Part shown: positions 43,867 to 53,334 of the stretch, piece after piece
Layout: the number at the start of each line of letters is the position of its first letter
Position numbering within the stretch: position 1 is the first letter of the stretch
Source of the DNA: Aquimarina mycalae
GTDB taxonomy: Bacteria; Bacteroidota; Bacteroidia; Flavobacteriales; Flavobacteriaceae
DNA length: 64,000 nucleotides
Assembly (NCBI RefSeq): GCF_029906345.1
Contig: NZ_JARYGY010000005.1
Location: forward strand, 62,001-126,000
Reading direction: 5' to 3'
Program-made: the position numbers and the translations under genes
Notes under the pieces: model-generated
The model's input: only the letters and a program-made list of their open reading frames with translations
What the model was told of the DNA's origin: nothing
The model's database searches: none

Positions 43867-44856
43867 CTATAATTCTTGAATCTGTCTAATCATCTGATTT
43901 GTAAAACCCCATTCATTATCATACCAAATCATAATTTTGACCAAATCTCCATCCACTACTCTGGTCATCGATGCATCTACTGTTGATGCATAAGGATTCA
44001 TTTGAATATCAGAAGATACAATTGGTTCATATGTGACATCTAACACTTTAAGATATCTATCTGTTTTTGCTTCTTTGACAAGTATTTCATTGATTTCTTC
44101 TGCACTTGTATTTCTTTCAGCGATAAAAGTAACATCACTCACCGAACCTACAGGAACTGGAGTACGAATCGCAACTCCATCAAATTTTCCTTCGTATTGT
44201 GGTAAGGCCTTTGTTGTAGCGATTGCTGCACCAGTAGATGTTGGTGTCAAATTAACAGCTCCTGCTCTACCCATTCTTGGATTCTTTTTAGACGGAGCAT
44301 CCACCAGCGTCTGAGAAGCAGTATAGGCGTGTATTGTATTAAGAATGGCTTTTTTAATTCCAATTGTTCTTCCTAAGATTTCCACTACTGGACTAATATT
44401 ATTAGTGGTACAACTAGCACAAGAAAATATAGCCGTTTTGCCATCTTCGGTATTAACTCCATGAACTACAGTAGGTGTATCTTTACTCTTTGTAGGTCCT
44501 GAAATCACTACATTCGTTGCTCCTGCTTTAATATGTTTTTCGGCATCTTCTCTATTTGTAAAAAAGCCAGTACTTTCTATTACAATATCAATGTTGTGTT
44601 CTTTCCAAGGTAATTGTTCTGGATCACGCTGATTAAAATATAAAATTTTCTGATCACCAACATGAAGATGATCTTCATGAATTCGTACCTCTTTATCATA
44701 AATGCCATAAACACTATCATACTTTAAAAGATATTGAGCGTTCTCTATTGACATTAAATCGTTCACTGCTACTACCTGTAATTCAGGATGTTCCATAATT
44801 ACTTTTAGTGATGCACGTCCTATTCTTCCGAAACCGTTAATTGCTATTCTCTTCAT
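43867..44856 (-). CDS. gap: Glyceraldehyde-3-phosphate dehydrogenase
   Basis: A type I GAPDH of 329 residues. The NAD-binding start is INGFGRIGR; Asp in VVAVNDL selects NAD over NADP. The catalytic Cys 149 is in SCASCTTNN and His 176 in LNTIHAYTASQ. The second cysteine seen in many homologues (CTTNC) is Asn here. The C-terminal IWYDNEWGFTNQMI is typical. It converts glyceraldehyde-3-phosphate to 1,3-bisphosphoglycerate in glycolysis or the reverse. The organism may hold a second copy elsewhere, since Bacteroidota often have two. Confidence 0.94.
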   Translation of the reverse strand: MKRIAINGFGRIGRASLKVIMEHPELQVVAVNDLMSIENAQYLLKYDSVYGIYDKEVRIHEDHLHVGDQKILYFNQRDPEQLPWKEHNIDIVIESTGFFTNREDAEKHIKAGATNVVISGPTKSKDTPTVVHGVNTEDGKTAIFSCASCTTNNISPVVEILGRTIGIKKAILNTIHAYTASQTLVDAPSKKNPRMGRAGAVNLTPTSTGAAIATTKALPQYEGKFDGVAIRTPVPVGSVSDVTFIAERNTSAEEINEILVKEAKTDRYLKVLDVTYEPIVSSDIQMNPYASTVDASMTRVVDGDLVKIMIWYDNEWGFTNQMIRQIQEL

Positions 44857-44927
44857 ATCAAATTTTTGTTAGGTTAAATGTGGTTAAAATTGTTTGTAAG
44901 TAGTCGTTAAAAATGAATAAAATTACG

Positions 44928-45608
44928 TCAATCATTGATCAATGAAACACCGTTAAGATCCGTTGTTAGTACATCACTCATATAATCAAAATAAGGGCGT
45001 AATAACTCAAAGTGGTATACTAATGTATCTAGAAAATCTGGAGCAAACACTTCTTTATCAGTAAACTCATGGCTTACAAAAAATGATTTATTTTTAATCA
45101 AATCAATTGCAGGATGGTCTTTACTAAACCCTTTAGGTGCTGTCTTTACTTGAAAATCCGCATTAAACCCTCCAAATGCTTTTTTAAATTCAGAATTTGC
45201 CAATATATCTCTAATCTCCTGATCATCCATTTCGAATTCTTTACGAATGCGAAGTAAATCTTTAGGCTCTGGACTAAAAAAACCTCCTGCCATTAATGAA
45301 TTTCCTGGTTCCAGACGAAGATAGTAACCACCTCGGCGATGAGCTCCTGCCCTACTAAAACTTACACTACGGTGTACATTATAAGGTGTTTTGTCTTTAC
45401 TAAATCTAACATCACGATTAATTCTAAATACTTTTGTTTTCTCAATTTCGTCATGTTCATTCAAACGTTCTACAATTTTAGCATAAAAAACTTTTAATTC
45501 TTTTTCATTGGCTTGATAGCGTTTCTTTTGCTCTTGCATCCAATCTCTATGATTATTTTTTTTTAAATCCTTTAGAAATTCAAACGAAGATTTTGGTATA
45601 ATACTCAT
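44928..45608 (-). CDS. DUF2461 protein
   Basis: A 226-residue protein matching DUF2461 along its whole length: FEFLKDLKKNNHRDWMQEQK at the start, FRINRDVRFSKDKTPYNVHRS in the middle, and GGYYLRLEPGNSLMAGGFF, followed by the helical end. The family is widespread and of unknown biochemical function. There is no signal peptide. It is 71 bases upstream of gap on the same strand, so they could share transcripts. Confidence 0.87.
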   Translation of the reverse strand: MSIIPKSSFEFLKDLKKNNHRDWMQEQKKRYQANEKELKVFYAKIVERLNEHDEIEKTKVFRINRDVRFSKDKTPYNVHRSVSFSRAGAHRRGGYYLRLEPGNSLMAGGFFSPEPKDLLRIRKEFEMDDQEIRDILANSEFKKAFGGFNADFQVKTAPKGFSKDHPAIDLIKNKSFFVSHEFTDKEVFAPDFLDTLVYHFELLRPYFDYMSDVLTTDLNGVSLIND

Positions 45609-45798
45609 AAAATAATTTTGATTTTTAAAATTACTAAATTCTAAATCCCTTATCCAAGTTTAACTTAATTTTATGTATATATCGGAATTTTGAGTACAAC
45701 TTGTTATAATTACCAAAAAAATGTAAGTATTTATATCCAAATAAGACTTCTCTATTTCTTTATTCTATATATTTACTAGACTTTTCAAAAAAGGCACT

Positions 45799-46590
45799 AT
45801 GACTAAAGAAAGAGATCAAATCATTGCTAAGATTGAAGAACAGAAAAAAAATCCCAATCTTAAGCTAAAGCTAAAAGAAAGAACTGAGTATTTTACCAAT
45901 CTTCTTTTTTATACTTTATTCGATTCTGATACAGAAGTAGAAAAAAACGTCAATATTCTGGAACAGACCTTTGAGGAACTTGTAGATCTTGCTTGTTGGG
46001 AAACCGAAAAACCTTGTAGCACCATTTGGCAGTCTTATTTAGAAAAATTACCTAAGATTTTACAAAAACTAAATAAAGATGCAGATTCTTTTATGAAAAG
46101 TGATCCTGCTGCAAATTCTATAGAAGAAGTTTATCTGGCGTACCCAGGTTTTTATGCTATCGCTATCTATAGGTTAAGTCATGAACTATTAAAATTTGGT
46201 TTACCTCTTGTTCCACGATTAATGACAGAGTATTCCCATCGATTAACAGGTACAGATATCAATCCAGGTGCCGAAATCGGTGAGTCTTTCTTTATAGATC
46301 ATGCTACAGGAATTGTAATTGGCGAAACAGCAGTGATAAAAAATAATGTAAAAATATATCAAGGAGTTACTTTGGGAGGCTTATATGTAGATCGAAAACT
46401 ACGTAATGTAAAACGACACCCAACGGTAGAAGATAATGTAACCATATATGCTAACGCTACAATATTAGGTGGTACTACAATTATTGGAGCAAACAGTACT
46501 ATTGGAGGAAATGCTTGGATTACATCATCTGTACCAGAAAACTCGATTATATCAAACTCTTCAGAAATCAAGATTAAAAAAGTTATTTAA
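45799..46590 (+). CDS. cysE: Serine O-acetyltransferase
   Basis: A 263-residue serine acetyltransferase. The N-terminal helical half is of the EpsC type; the C-terminal left-handed beta-helix has hexapeptide repeats (TGTDINPGAEIGESFFIDHA, GIVIGETAVI and the catalytic His in this run). The chain ends ...IKKVI: a terminal Ile is what docks into the cysteine synthase active site in the known CysE-CysK complex. It makes O-acetylserine from serine and acetyl-CoA. Its stop codon overlaps the next ATG (TAATG), coupling it to cysM. Confidence 0.92.
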   Translation: MTKERDQIIAKIEEQKKNPNLKLKLKERTEYFTNLLFYTLFDSDTEVEKNVNILEQTFEELVDLACWETEKPCSTIWQSYLEKLPKILQKLNKDADSFMKSDPAANSIEEVYLAYPGFYAIAIYRLSHELLKFGLPLVPRLMTEYSHRLTGTDINPGAEIGESFFIDHATGIVIGETAVIKNNVKIYQGVTLGGLYVDRKLRNVKRHPTVEDNVTIYANATILGGTTIIGANSTIGGNAWITSSVPENSIISNSSEIKIKKVI

Positions 46591-47474
46591 TGTCTCATAG
46601 CATTTTAGACCTCATCGGAAACACACCTTTGGTAAAGGCAACTTCCCTAATAAATAATCCTAATATTACATTATATCTTAAGCTAGAAGGACATAATCCT
46701 GGAGGTAGTGTAAAAGATCGTGCAGCGTTTAATATGATTAAATCTGCTTTGGATCGTGGTGATATTGATCAAAAATCAAAGCTTATTGAAGCAACCAGCG
46801 GCAATACTGGTATTGCGTTAGCAATGATCGCTGGAATTTTTAAGTTAGATATAGAATTGGTAATGCCAGAAAATTCTACAAAAGAACGCGTTCAAACGAT
46901 GCGCGCTTATGGGGCAAAAGTTACGCTTACTTCTGCAGATATTGGTATTGAAGGAGCTCGTGATTATGCAGAAGCAAAAGTAGATAAAGAAGGCTATGTA
47001 ATGCTCAATCAGTTTGCAAACGACGACAATTGGAAAGCGCATTATAAAACTACGGGACCAGAAATATGGAAAGATACCAAAGGTAAGATTACGCATTTTG
47101 TTTCTTCTATGGGAACCACAGGAACAATCATGGGCACATCTACTTATTTAAAAGAACAATCTAAGGATATTCAGATTGTAGGAGTACAACCAACAGATGA
47201 ATCGAGAATTCCTGGAATTAGAAAATGGCCAAAAGAATATCTTCCTAAAATATTTAATCCATCTAAAGTAGATCAAGTGATCGAAGTAAGTCAGGCTGAA
47301 GCTACAGAAATGGCTAAAAGACTTGCCAAAGAAGAAGGTGTGTTTTCTGGTATGAGTAGCGGTGGATCGGTTACAGCAGCCTTAAAGCTCGCCAAAACTA
47401 TAGATAGTGGTGTTCTTGTTGCTATCATTTGTGATCGTGGTGATCGTTATTTAAGTTCGGATTTATTTGATTAG
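46590..47474 (+). CDS. cysM: Cysteine synthase (O-acetylserine sulfhydrylase, CysM-like)
   Basis: A 294-residue fold-type II PLP enzyme. The PLP lysine is in NPGGSVKDRAA, the substrate loop is EATSGNTGIAL, the phosphate cup is SSMGTTGTIMG, and the C-terminal Ser is in GMSSGGSV. The length and ILDLIGNTPLV start suit CysM, though CysK-like use of sulfide is equally possible. It makes cysteine from O-acetylserine. It is coupled to cysE by a one-base overlap, so the two successive steps are made together. Confidence 0.91.
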   Translation: MSHSILDLIGNTPLVKATSLINNPNITLYLKLEGHNPGGSVKDRAAFNMIKSALDRGDIDQKSKLIEATSGNTGIALAMIAGIFKLDIELVMPENSTKERVQTMRAYGAKVTLTSADIGIEGARDYAEAKVDKEGYVMLNQFANDDNWKAHYKTTGPEIWKDTKGKITHFVSSMGTTGTIMGTSTYLKEQSKDIQIVGVQPTDESRIPGIRKWPKEYLPKIFNPSKVDQVIEVSQAEATEMAKRLAKEEGVFSGMSSGGSVTAALKLAKTIDSGVLVAIICDRGDRYLSSDLFD

Positions 47475-47600
47475 ATATAACATATTCTAAATACAATAGA
47501 ATCATATTATCAGTACATAAAAAGGTTTAGCTATATTTAATACTTTTAAAAGTATGAATCTATCATTGCTACCCTATTAATCCTAGATCAAAGATAAACT

Positions 47601-48002
47601 ATGAACACGATTCAATCAATTCAAATTTTCGTAGCTATCAATTTATTTACTATAGGATTATCTCATCTTTTACAACCCAAAATATGGGTGGACTTTTTTA
47701 AATTTTTACACTCAAAAGGAAACGTTGGAAACATTTTTAATGCATTACTTGCTTTAGGAATGGGATCCATCATAATTTCTTTTCACTTTATATGGACATG
47801 GCCAATGATCCTAGTTACCTTATACGGATTATCACAACTAATAAAAGGGATCATTTATTTGACATTTCCTTCAATTGGCCTTAACAGTATTGGAAAAGTA
47901 CAAGACAAGTTTATAAAATTTAAATGGGCTGGATTAATTATGTGCTTATCTTCTATCCTTATCATCGTTTATCTAATAAATAACACCACTAACATCTTTT
48001 AA
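47601..48002 (+). CDS. Hypothetical four-helix membrane protein
   Basis: I do not recognise the family. A 133-residue protein with about four membrane helices (IQIFVAINLFTIGLSHLLQP, NIFNALLALGMGSIIISF, WPMILVTLYGLSQLIKGIIY and GLIMCLSSILIIVYLI) and little soluble mass. It resembles small uncharacterised inner membrane proteins of Bacteroidota. It is alone, 127 bases after cysM and 203 bases before a glyoxalase-like gene; no partner is suggested. Confidence 0.65.
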   Translation: MNTIQSIQIFVAINLFTIGLSHLLQPKIWVDFFKFLHSKGNVGNIFNALLALGMGSIIISFHFIWTWPMILVTLYGLSQLIKGIIYLTFPSIGLNSIGKVQDKFIKFKWAGLIMCLSSILIIVYLINNTTNIF

Positions 48003-48204
48003 AATAAATTAATCACGTTAGCCCCGAAACCAACTTACATAGGAACATAGGTTTAATACATTAAAAGACACTTAATAAGCAAAAACTTTATAATCCTTTA
48101 TTCTCGACCAGCTTTAATCATAAAGAATTCACAAACGGTTAATTATGAAATTACATTTGCTATATTTATGTAGTACAAGTAATAAGTATGATTATAAACT
48201 CCTT

Positions 48205-48684
48205 ATGAAAACTATCTTCTTAATAAGCATTTTTTGCATCGGAATGCCATTTTTGATTTTTTCTCAAGAATCTAAATTACCAGAGCCAGAAGGTAATTTT
48301 TCGGCAATTATTACCACCAATATAGACAATTCAATTACCTGGTATTCTAATACGTTAGGGTTTAAAATTATTAATAAGACCGAAAATATTGAAAGAGGTT
48401 TTAAACAAGCTAATCTAAAAACAGGAAAGGTTTGGATTGAACTGATTGAACTAAAAAATGTACTTGCTCAAGAAAATATATTAAAAGATAAACCTAAAGG
48501 AACCAAAATATCTGGGTTCTTTAAATTCGGGATGCAAGTCTCAGCTTTTAATGATTGGATTATTCATTTAAAAAAACTTAATACAGAGTTTTTAGGCACA
48601 GTAGTTACAGACAAGTTATCAGGAAAAAAAATGGTTCTAATTAAGGATCCTGATGGAAATCGAATTCAAATATTTGAAAAATAA
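48205..48684 (+). CDS. Exported VOC (glyoxalase-fold) protein
   Basis: From the ATG at 48205 the protein has 159 residues and starts with a signal peptide (MKTIFLISIFCIGMPFLIFSQ); an ATG 20 codons earlier would give a less natural leader. The mature part is a vicinal oxygen chelate domain: FSAIITTNIDNSITWYSNTL and LGFKII, then IKDPDGNRIQIFE, the usual closing strand with its metal Glu. Exported VOC proteins are uncommon, since most act in the cytosol. Substrate unknown. Confidence 0.78.
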   Translation: MKTIFLISIFCIGMPFLIFSQESKLPEPEGNFSAIITTNIDNSITWYSNTLGFKIINKTENIERGFKQANLKTGKVWIELIELKNVLAQENILKDKPKGTKISGFFKFGMQVSAFNDWIIHLKKLNTEFLGTVVTDKLSGKKMVLIKDPDGNRIQIFEK

Positions 48685-48757
48685 CTTACTGTTATTTACA
48701 TAGTATTTTTATTTTAGAAACAATTTAATACTTATGAAGGTATCATAAAACACTTAC

Positions 48758-49318
48758 ATGGAAGATAAAAATGTAGCACAAAAATATGTAGCATTTCTAA
48801 GGGGTATCAATGTAGGTGGTCATCATAAAGTACCAATGGTTGACCTAAAAAAGGAATTACACAATATCGGTTTTAAAAGTGTAATTACACTTTTAAATTC
48901 GGGCAATGTCATATTCAACTATGTAAATCAAAACACCTCTACACTTGAAGAATATATATCAAAACATTTGTCAACATCCTTTGGTTTTAATATTCCTATC
49001 ATTGTTAGAAAACAGGAAGATATATTAGAATTAGCGCATGATAGTCCATTTAGTAAAATAGAATTAACAAAAAATATAAAGTGCTATGTATCTTTTTTAC
49101 GTAATGAGGAAACCTTTGCAGTAGAATTACCTTGGAAAAGTGCGGATAATTCATATCAAATAATAGCACATAAAAACAAAGCTATTCTAAGTGTTTTAGA
49201 TCTCTCTATTTCTAAAACTACAAAAGCCATGGAAATATTAGATAAACATTTCGGGAAAGATATCACTACACGAAATTGGAATACAATAGAAAGAATATTA
49301 AAAAAAATAAATACTTGA
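48758..49318 (+). CDS. DUF1697 protein
   Basis: A 186-residue protein of the DUF1697 family, recognised by YVAFLRGINVGGHHKVPM at the start, LLNSGNVIF, and TTRNWNTIERIL at the end. Function unknown; the fold is small and globular with no signal peptide. It is followed 36 bases later by a VOC gene and might share its transcript. Confidence 0.88.
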   Translation: MEDKNVAQKYVAFLRGINVGGHHKVPMVDLKKELHNIGFKSVITLLNSGNVIFNYVNQNTSTLEEYISKHLSTSFGFNIPIIVRKQEDILELAHDSPFSKIELTKNIKCYVSFLRNEETFAVELPWKSADNSYQIIAHKNKAILSVLDLSISKTTKAMEILDKHFGKDITTRNWNTIERILKKINT

Positions 49319-49354
49319 TTCATTAAAACAACAACATATAAAAAACATTAAAAC

Positions 49355-49726
49355 ATGAAATTAGGAGCATTTTCAATAAGTCTTAACGTTAAAGACATCA
49401 AGATTTCGAAAGCATTTTATGAAGACTTAGGATTTCAGGTATTTGCTGGAGATATCGAAAAAAATTATCTAATTATGAAAAATGAAAGTTCTATTGTTGG
49501 GCTTTTTCAGGGAATGTTTGAAAACAATATCCTAACCTTTAATCCTGGTTGGGATGCTAATGCCAAAAAATTAGAGAATTTTGATGATGTTAGAGAAATT
49601 CAAAAGCACTTAAAAAATAAAGGAATACAGTTAGAACAAGAGACAGATGAACATTCAAGTGGTCCAGGAAGTGTAGTACTTACTGATCCCGATGGAAATA
49701 CTATCTTATTAGACCAACATGTGTAA
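49355..49726 (+). CDS. VOC-family (glyoxalase/bleomycin-resistance fold) protein
   Basis: A 123-residue single-unit VOC protein: ISLNVKDIKISKAFYEDLGF, the central LIMKNESSIVGLFQG and the closing SVVLTDPDGNTILLDQHV. The metal-ligand pattern is only partly visible, so enzymatic activity is uncertain. Cytosolic; no signal peptide. Unlike the gene at 48205 it is not exported, and the two share little sequence beyond the fold. Confidence 0.82.
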   Translation: MKLGAFSISLNVKDIKISKAFYEDLGFQVFAGDIEKNYLIMKNESSIVGLFQGMFENNILTFNPGWDANAKKLENFDDVREIQKHLKNKGIQLEQETDEHSSGPGSVVLTDPDGNTILLDQHV

Positions 49727-49826
49727 TAAAATACATAGTCTATAAATATTAATCAAGATCTATCATAATTCATATTTGTTTTGTTAGTTTTAATACCTAC
49801 AAGAAGCGAATTGCAATATTATTTTC

Positions 49827-51161
49827 ATGAAAAACCCCAAATTATCTGAAATACCAGGAAAAACTTCATCATTATTTCCTTGGGGAGATTTATTAGCTTT
49901 TTTTGGAAATTACCATAAGTTTAAACAGAAAAAAATCAAAAAGTATGGTGAAATCTTTAAGGTTAAAATCTTAGGTAGAGAAGTTTCCACATTACATGAT
50001 AAAGATTCGGTACATTATACCTTAGTGCAACATGACAAAGACTTTAATAGCAAAGAAGCATGGGATCTAATACTAAAAGATTTATTTCCTAATGGTTTGA
50101 TGCTAATGGATGGCGAGAAACATAAACATCATCGTTCTATCATTGCAGAAGCATTTAAAAAAACACCTATGGAAGGGTATTTAGATATGATGAAGAATAT
50201 TGTTCCTAATCATATTTCAACCTGGAATGATGCTAACCCTAAAATGTTTCCTTTATTAAAAGAATTTACATTAGAAATTGCACTAGAGGTGTTTTTTGGA
50301 ATTAATAAAGATCAACAGTTTACTCAAATTAATAAAGCCATTACTGATATTGTTAATGCCAGTTCTGCCTTGCCTATTAAACTTCCGTTTACTGCATACA
50401 ACAAAGGATTAAAAGCGCGAAAATATCTCGTAACATTCTTTACAAATCTATTACCCGAAAGAAAAAAAAATCCTAGAAAAGATCTTTTTAGTATTCTTAC
50501 AAATGCCAAGAATGAAGATGGAGAGTCGCTAAATGATGAGCAAATCATTGATCATTTAATCTTTATTTTAATGGCAGCACATGATACTACAGCTAGTACA
50601 CAGACTAGTTTTTGTTATTTTCTGGCAAAGCACCCAGATTGGCAAGATAAATTAAGAGCAGAAGCTCACAATTTTTATCATGAACATGGAGATAATTTTA
50701 AAGTAAAGGATTTAAGAAAATTAGAACAATTTGGATTAGCACTTAAAGAAACTTTAAGACGTTTTCCTCCATTAGTATCTATTGGTAGGGTTTCTACTAA
50801 AAATCTCGATTATAAAGGATATAGTATTCCTGAACATACACATGTATCCGTTGATATAGATCAAAATCATCACAATCCCGAAGTATGGTCTTGTCCAGAA
50901 AGTTTCGATCCAGAACGTTTTTCTAAAGAAAGAAGCGAACACACCAAATGTCCATATACCTATACTCCTTTTGGAGCTGGTGCTCATTATTGTATCGGTT
51001 TTGCCTTTGCAGAAATGCAGATAAAATATGTAATAAGTCAACTACTGCTATCACATGAATGGTCTGTTGATCCTAGGTATGAAATGCCTGTAAAACCTGT
51101 TCCTCTGCAAATACCAGAAGATGGTTTACCAGTTAGGATGAAAAAAATAAAAAGTAGTTAA
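49827..51161 (+). CDS. Cytochrome P450
   Basis: A 444-residue soluble P450. The I-helix oxygen-activating motif is MAAHDTTAST, the K-helix ExxR is in KETLRRFPP, the meander is FDPERFSKER, and the heme Cys lies in FGAGAHYCIGFAFAEMQ. The N-terminus has no membrane anchor. The pattern recalls CYP120/CYP51-like bacterial enzymes acting on hydrophobic terpenoids or fatty acids; the substrate is not known. No ferredoxin or reductase gene is adjacent, so electrons must come from elsewhere. recQ starts 55 bases later. Confidence 0.91.
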   Translation: MKNPKLSEIPGKTSSLFPWGDLLAFFGNYHKFKQKKIKKYGEIFKVKILGREVSTLHDKDSVHYTLVQHDKDFNSKEAWDLILKDLFPNGLMLMDGEKHKHHRSIIAEAFKKTPMEGYLDMMKNIVPNHISTWNDANPKMFPLLKEFTLEIALEVFFGINKDQQFTQINKAITDIVNASSALPIKLPFTAYNKGLKARKYLVTFFTNLLPERKKNPRKDLFSILTNAKNEDGESLNDEQIIDHLIFILMAAHDTTASTQTSFCYFLAKHPDWQDKLRAEAHNFYHEHGDNFKVKDLRKLEQFGLALKETLRRFPPLVSIGRVSTKNLDYKGYSIPEHTHVSVDIDQNHHNPEVWSCPESFDPERFSKERSEHTKCPYTYTPFGAGAHYCIGFAFAEMQIKYVISQLLLSHEWSVDPRYEMPVKPVPLQIPEDGLPVRMKKIKSS

Positions 51162-51216
51162 TAAGCTATGATTACATCCTTTATTTTTTGAAACCTTTTT
51201 TCCTTTCTTTGTATTT

Positions 51217-53334
51217 ATGCCAGAACAAGAACAAATTTTAAGTACACTAAAAGAATATTTTGGGTACGATAGCTTTCGACCATTACAAAAAGAGATCATT
51301 GCGTCAATATTTGAAGGGAATGATAACATGGTAATAATGCCAACTGGTGGTGGTAAATCTATCTGTTATCAATTACCAGCTTTACTACTTTCTGGCATTA
51401 CATTAGTAATTTCACCATTAATAGCATTAATGAAAGATCAGGTTGATGGGTTATTAGCCAATGGTGTTCAAGCAGCTTTTGTGAATAGTAGTCAGAATGA
51501 TAAAGAACAACAAGAAATTTATCAAAAACTCTTAGATAAAGAAATTACATTACTCTATGTAGCTCCTGAGAGTTTGAGTTTTTTAGATACCATACTTTCA
51601 CAAATTACGATTAGTTTGATTGCAATCGATGAAGCACATTGCATATCTGCCTGGGGACACGATTTTAGACCAGCTTATACACAACTTGGTTATTTAAAAA
51701 ATAAATTTCCTGAAACACCAATCATTGCACTAACCGCTACAGCAGATAAGGCAACAAGACAAGATATCTGTCAGCAATTAAACATTCCAAATGCTAAACA
51801 ACATTTAGCGTCTTTTGATCGCAAAAATCTAAGTCTAGAAGTTCGACCTGGAAATAAGAGGATCGAACAAATCACTGATTTTTTGAATGATAAACCTAAT
51901 GACTCAGGAATCATTTACTGTTTAAGTAGAAAAACGACAGAAATGCTTGCAGAAAAATTACAGAGTCAAGGATTTATAGCTGAAGCATATCACGCAGGCA
52001 TAGATCACTTAAAAAGATCGGCAGTACAAGAAGGTTTTATCAATGATCAGGTACAGATTGTTTGTGCCACGATAGCCTTTGGTATGGGGATAGACAAATC
52101 AAATGTTCGCTGGGTAATTCATTATAATTTACCAAAAAATATAGAAGGATACTATCAGGAAATCGGTCGTGCTGGTCGTGATGGACTTCCATCTTCTACC
52201 TTACTTTTTCATAGTTATGCGGATGTGGTTCAACTTCAAAAGTTTGCAACCACTTCTGGTAATCAAGAAGTACAAATGGCTAAGTTGGATAGAATGAAGC
52301 AATATGCTGATTCGTTAAGTTGCAGACGAAAAATATTGCTGAGTTATTTTGGAGAATTAATTGAAGAGGATTGTGGTAATTGTGATGTATGTAAAAACCC
52401 TCCTAGTTTTATTGATGGAACCATCATTGCGCAAAAAGCACTCTCTACAGTAACGAGAATTAAAGAAGAAGAGCCTATAGGTATCGTTATTGATGTTCTT
52501 AGAGGAGCACAAAATGCGATAGTTCTTGATAAAGGGTATCAAGATTTAAAAACTTACGGTATAGCTAAGGATATTTCCTGGAGAGATTGGCAACAATATA
52601 TTATTCAGCTCATTAATCAAGGGTATCTTGAAATTGCTTTTCATTTAAATAACAAACTTAAACTTACTGCTCTTTCTAAAAAAGTATTATTTGAAGGCGA
52701 AAAAGTAAGTCTTGCCAACCTTGCCGAATTTGAAAAGAATAAAGAAATAGCTATTCAACAACTTGCTAAAGCCAAACCGAATACGTTATTTGAGAAATTA
52801 CGTGAACTACGATTAGAACTAGCTAAAGAAGCTGGTATTCCTGCATATCAAATTTTTAACGACGCTTCTCTAAAAGAAATGGAAAAATCCAGACCAATGA
52901 GTGATGAGGAGTTTATGCAAATTAGTGGTGTGGGTAAACTAAAAATGCAAAATTATGGATATCAGTTTATAAAAACCATTATTGACTTCTCTTCGGAAAA
53001 GAGTAAAAAGAAAAAAAAGCCTAATAAAAATAAAGGGAACTCTCACAAAGAGACTTTGAACCTATATAGTCAGGGTTTGTCTATAGAAGAAATTGCTCAA
53101 GAAAGAAAACTAGCTCAATCGACTATTTTTTCACATATAATGAAATTATATCATGATGGTGAAGATATTGACTTAACACAATTTATCAGTAAAGAAGATA
53201 TTAATTCTGTAAAAGAAGCAAAAGAAACGTTAGATAATCCCGATACTTTAAAACCTTATTTTGAACATTTCGAACAGGCAATGGATTATAATACGATAAA
53301 ATTAGCTTTGACTATTTTAGATGCTGAATCTTAA
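51217..53334 (+). CDS. recQ: RecQ-family ATP-dependent DNA helicase
   Basis: A 705-residue superfamily 2 helicase: motif 0 FRPLQKEII, Walker A MPTGGGKS, DEAH box IDEAHCISAWGHDFRP, and motif VI QEIGRAGRDGLPS. The RQC zinc site is seen in CRRKILLSYFGE with DCGNCDVC, a winged helix follows, an HRDC domain lies at about 530-600 (MEKSRPMSDEEFMQISGVGK), then a Lys-rich link and an HTH-like end. It unwinds DNA 3' to 5' in recombination repair and fork rescue. Its 3' end overlaps the converging monooxygenase gene by four bases. Confidence 0.93.
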   Translation: MPEQEQILSTLKEYFGYDSFRPLQKEIIASIFEGNDNMVIMPTGGGKSICYQLPALLLSGITLVISPLIALMKDQVDGLLANGVQAAFVNSSQNDKEQQEIYQKLLDKEITLLYVAPESLSFLDTILSQITISLIAIDEAHCISAWGHDFRPAYTQLGYLKNKFPETPIIALTATADKATRQDICQQLNIPNAKQHLASFDRKNLSLEVRPGNKRIEQITDFLNDKPNDSGIIYCLSRKTTEMLAEKLQSQGFIAEAYHAGIDHLKRSAVQEGFINDQVQIVCATIAFGMGIDKSNVRWVIHYNLPKNIEGYYQEIGRAGRDGLPSSTLLFHSYADVVQLQKFATTSGNQEVQMAKLDRMKQYADSLSCRRKILLSYFGELIEEDCGNCDVCKNPPSFIDGTIIAQKALSTVTRIKEEEPIGIVIDVLRGAQNAIVLDKGYQDLKTYGIAKDISWRDWQQYIIQLINQGYLEIAFHLNNKLKLTALSKKVLFEGEKVSLANLAEFEKNKEIAIQQLAKAKPNTLFEKLRELRLELAKEAGIPAYQIFNDASLKEMEKSRPMSDEEFMQISGVGKLKMQNYGYQFIKTIIDFSSEKSKKKKKPNKNKGNSHKETLNLYSQGLSIEEIAQERKLAQSTIFSHIMKLYHDGEDIDLTQFISKEDINSVKEAKETLDNPDTLKPYFEHFEQAMDYNTIKLALTILDAES

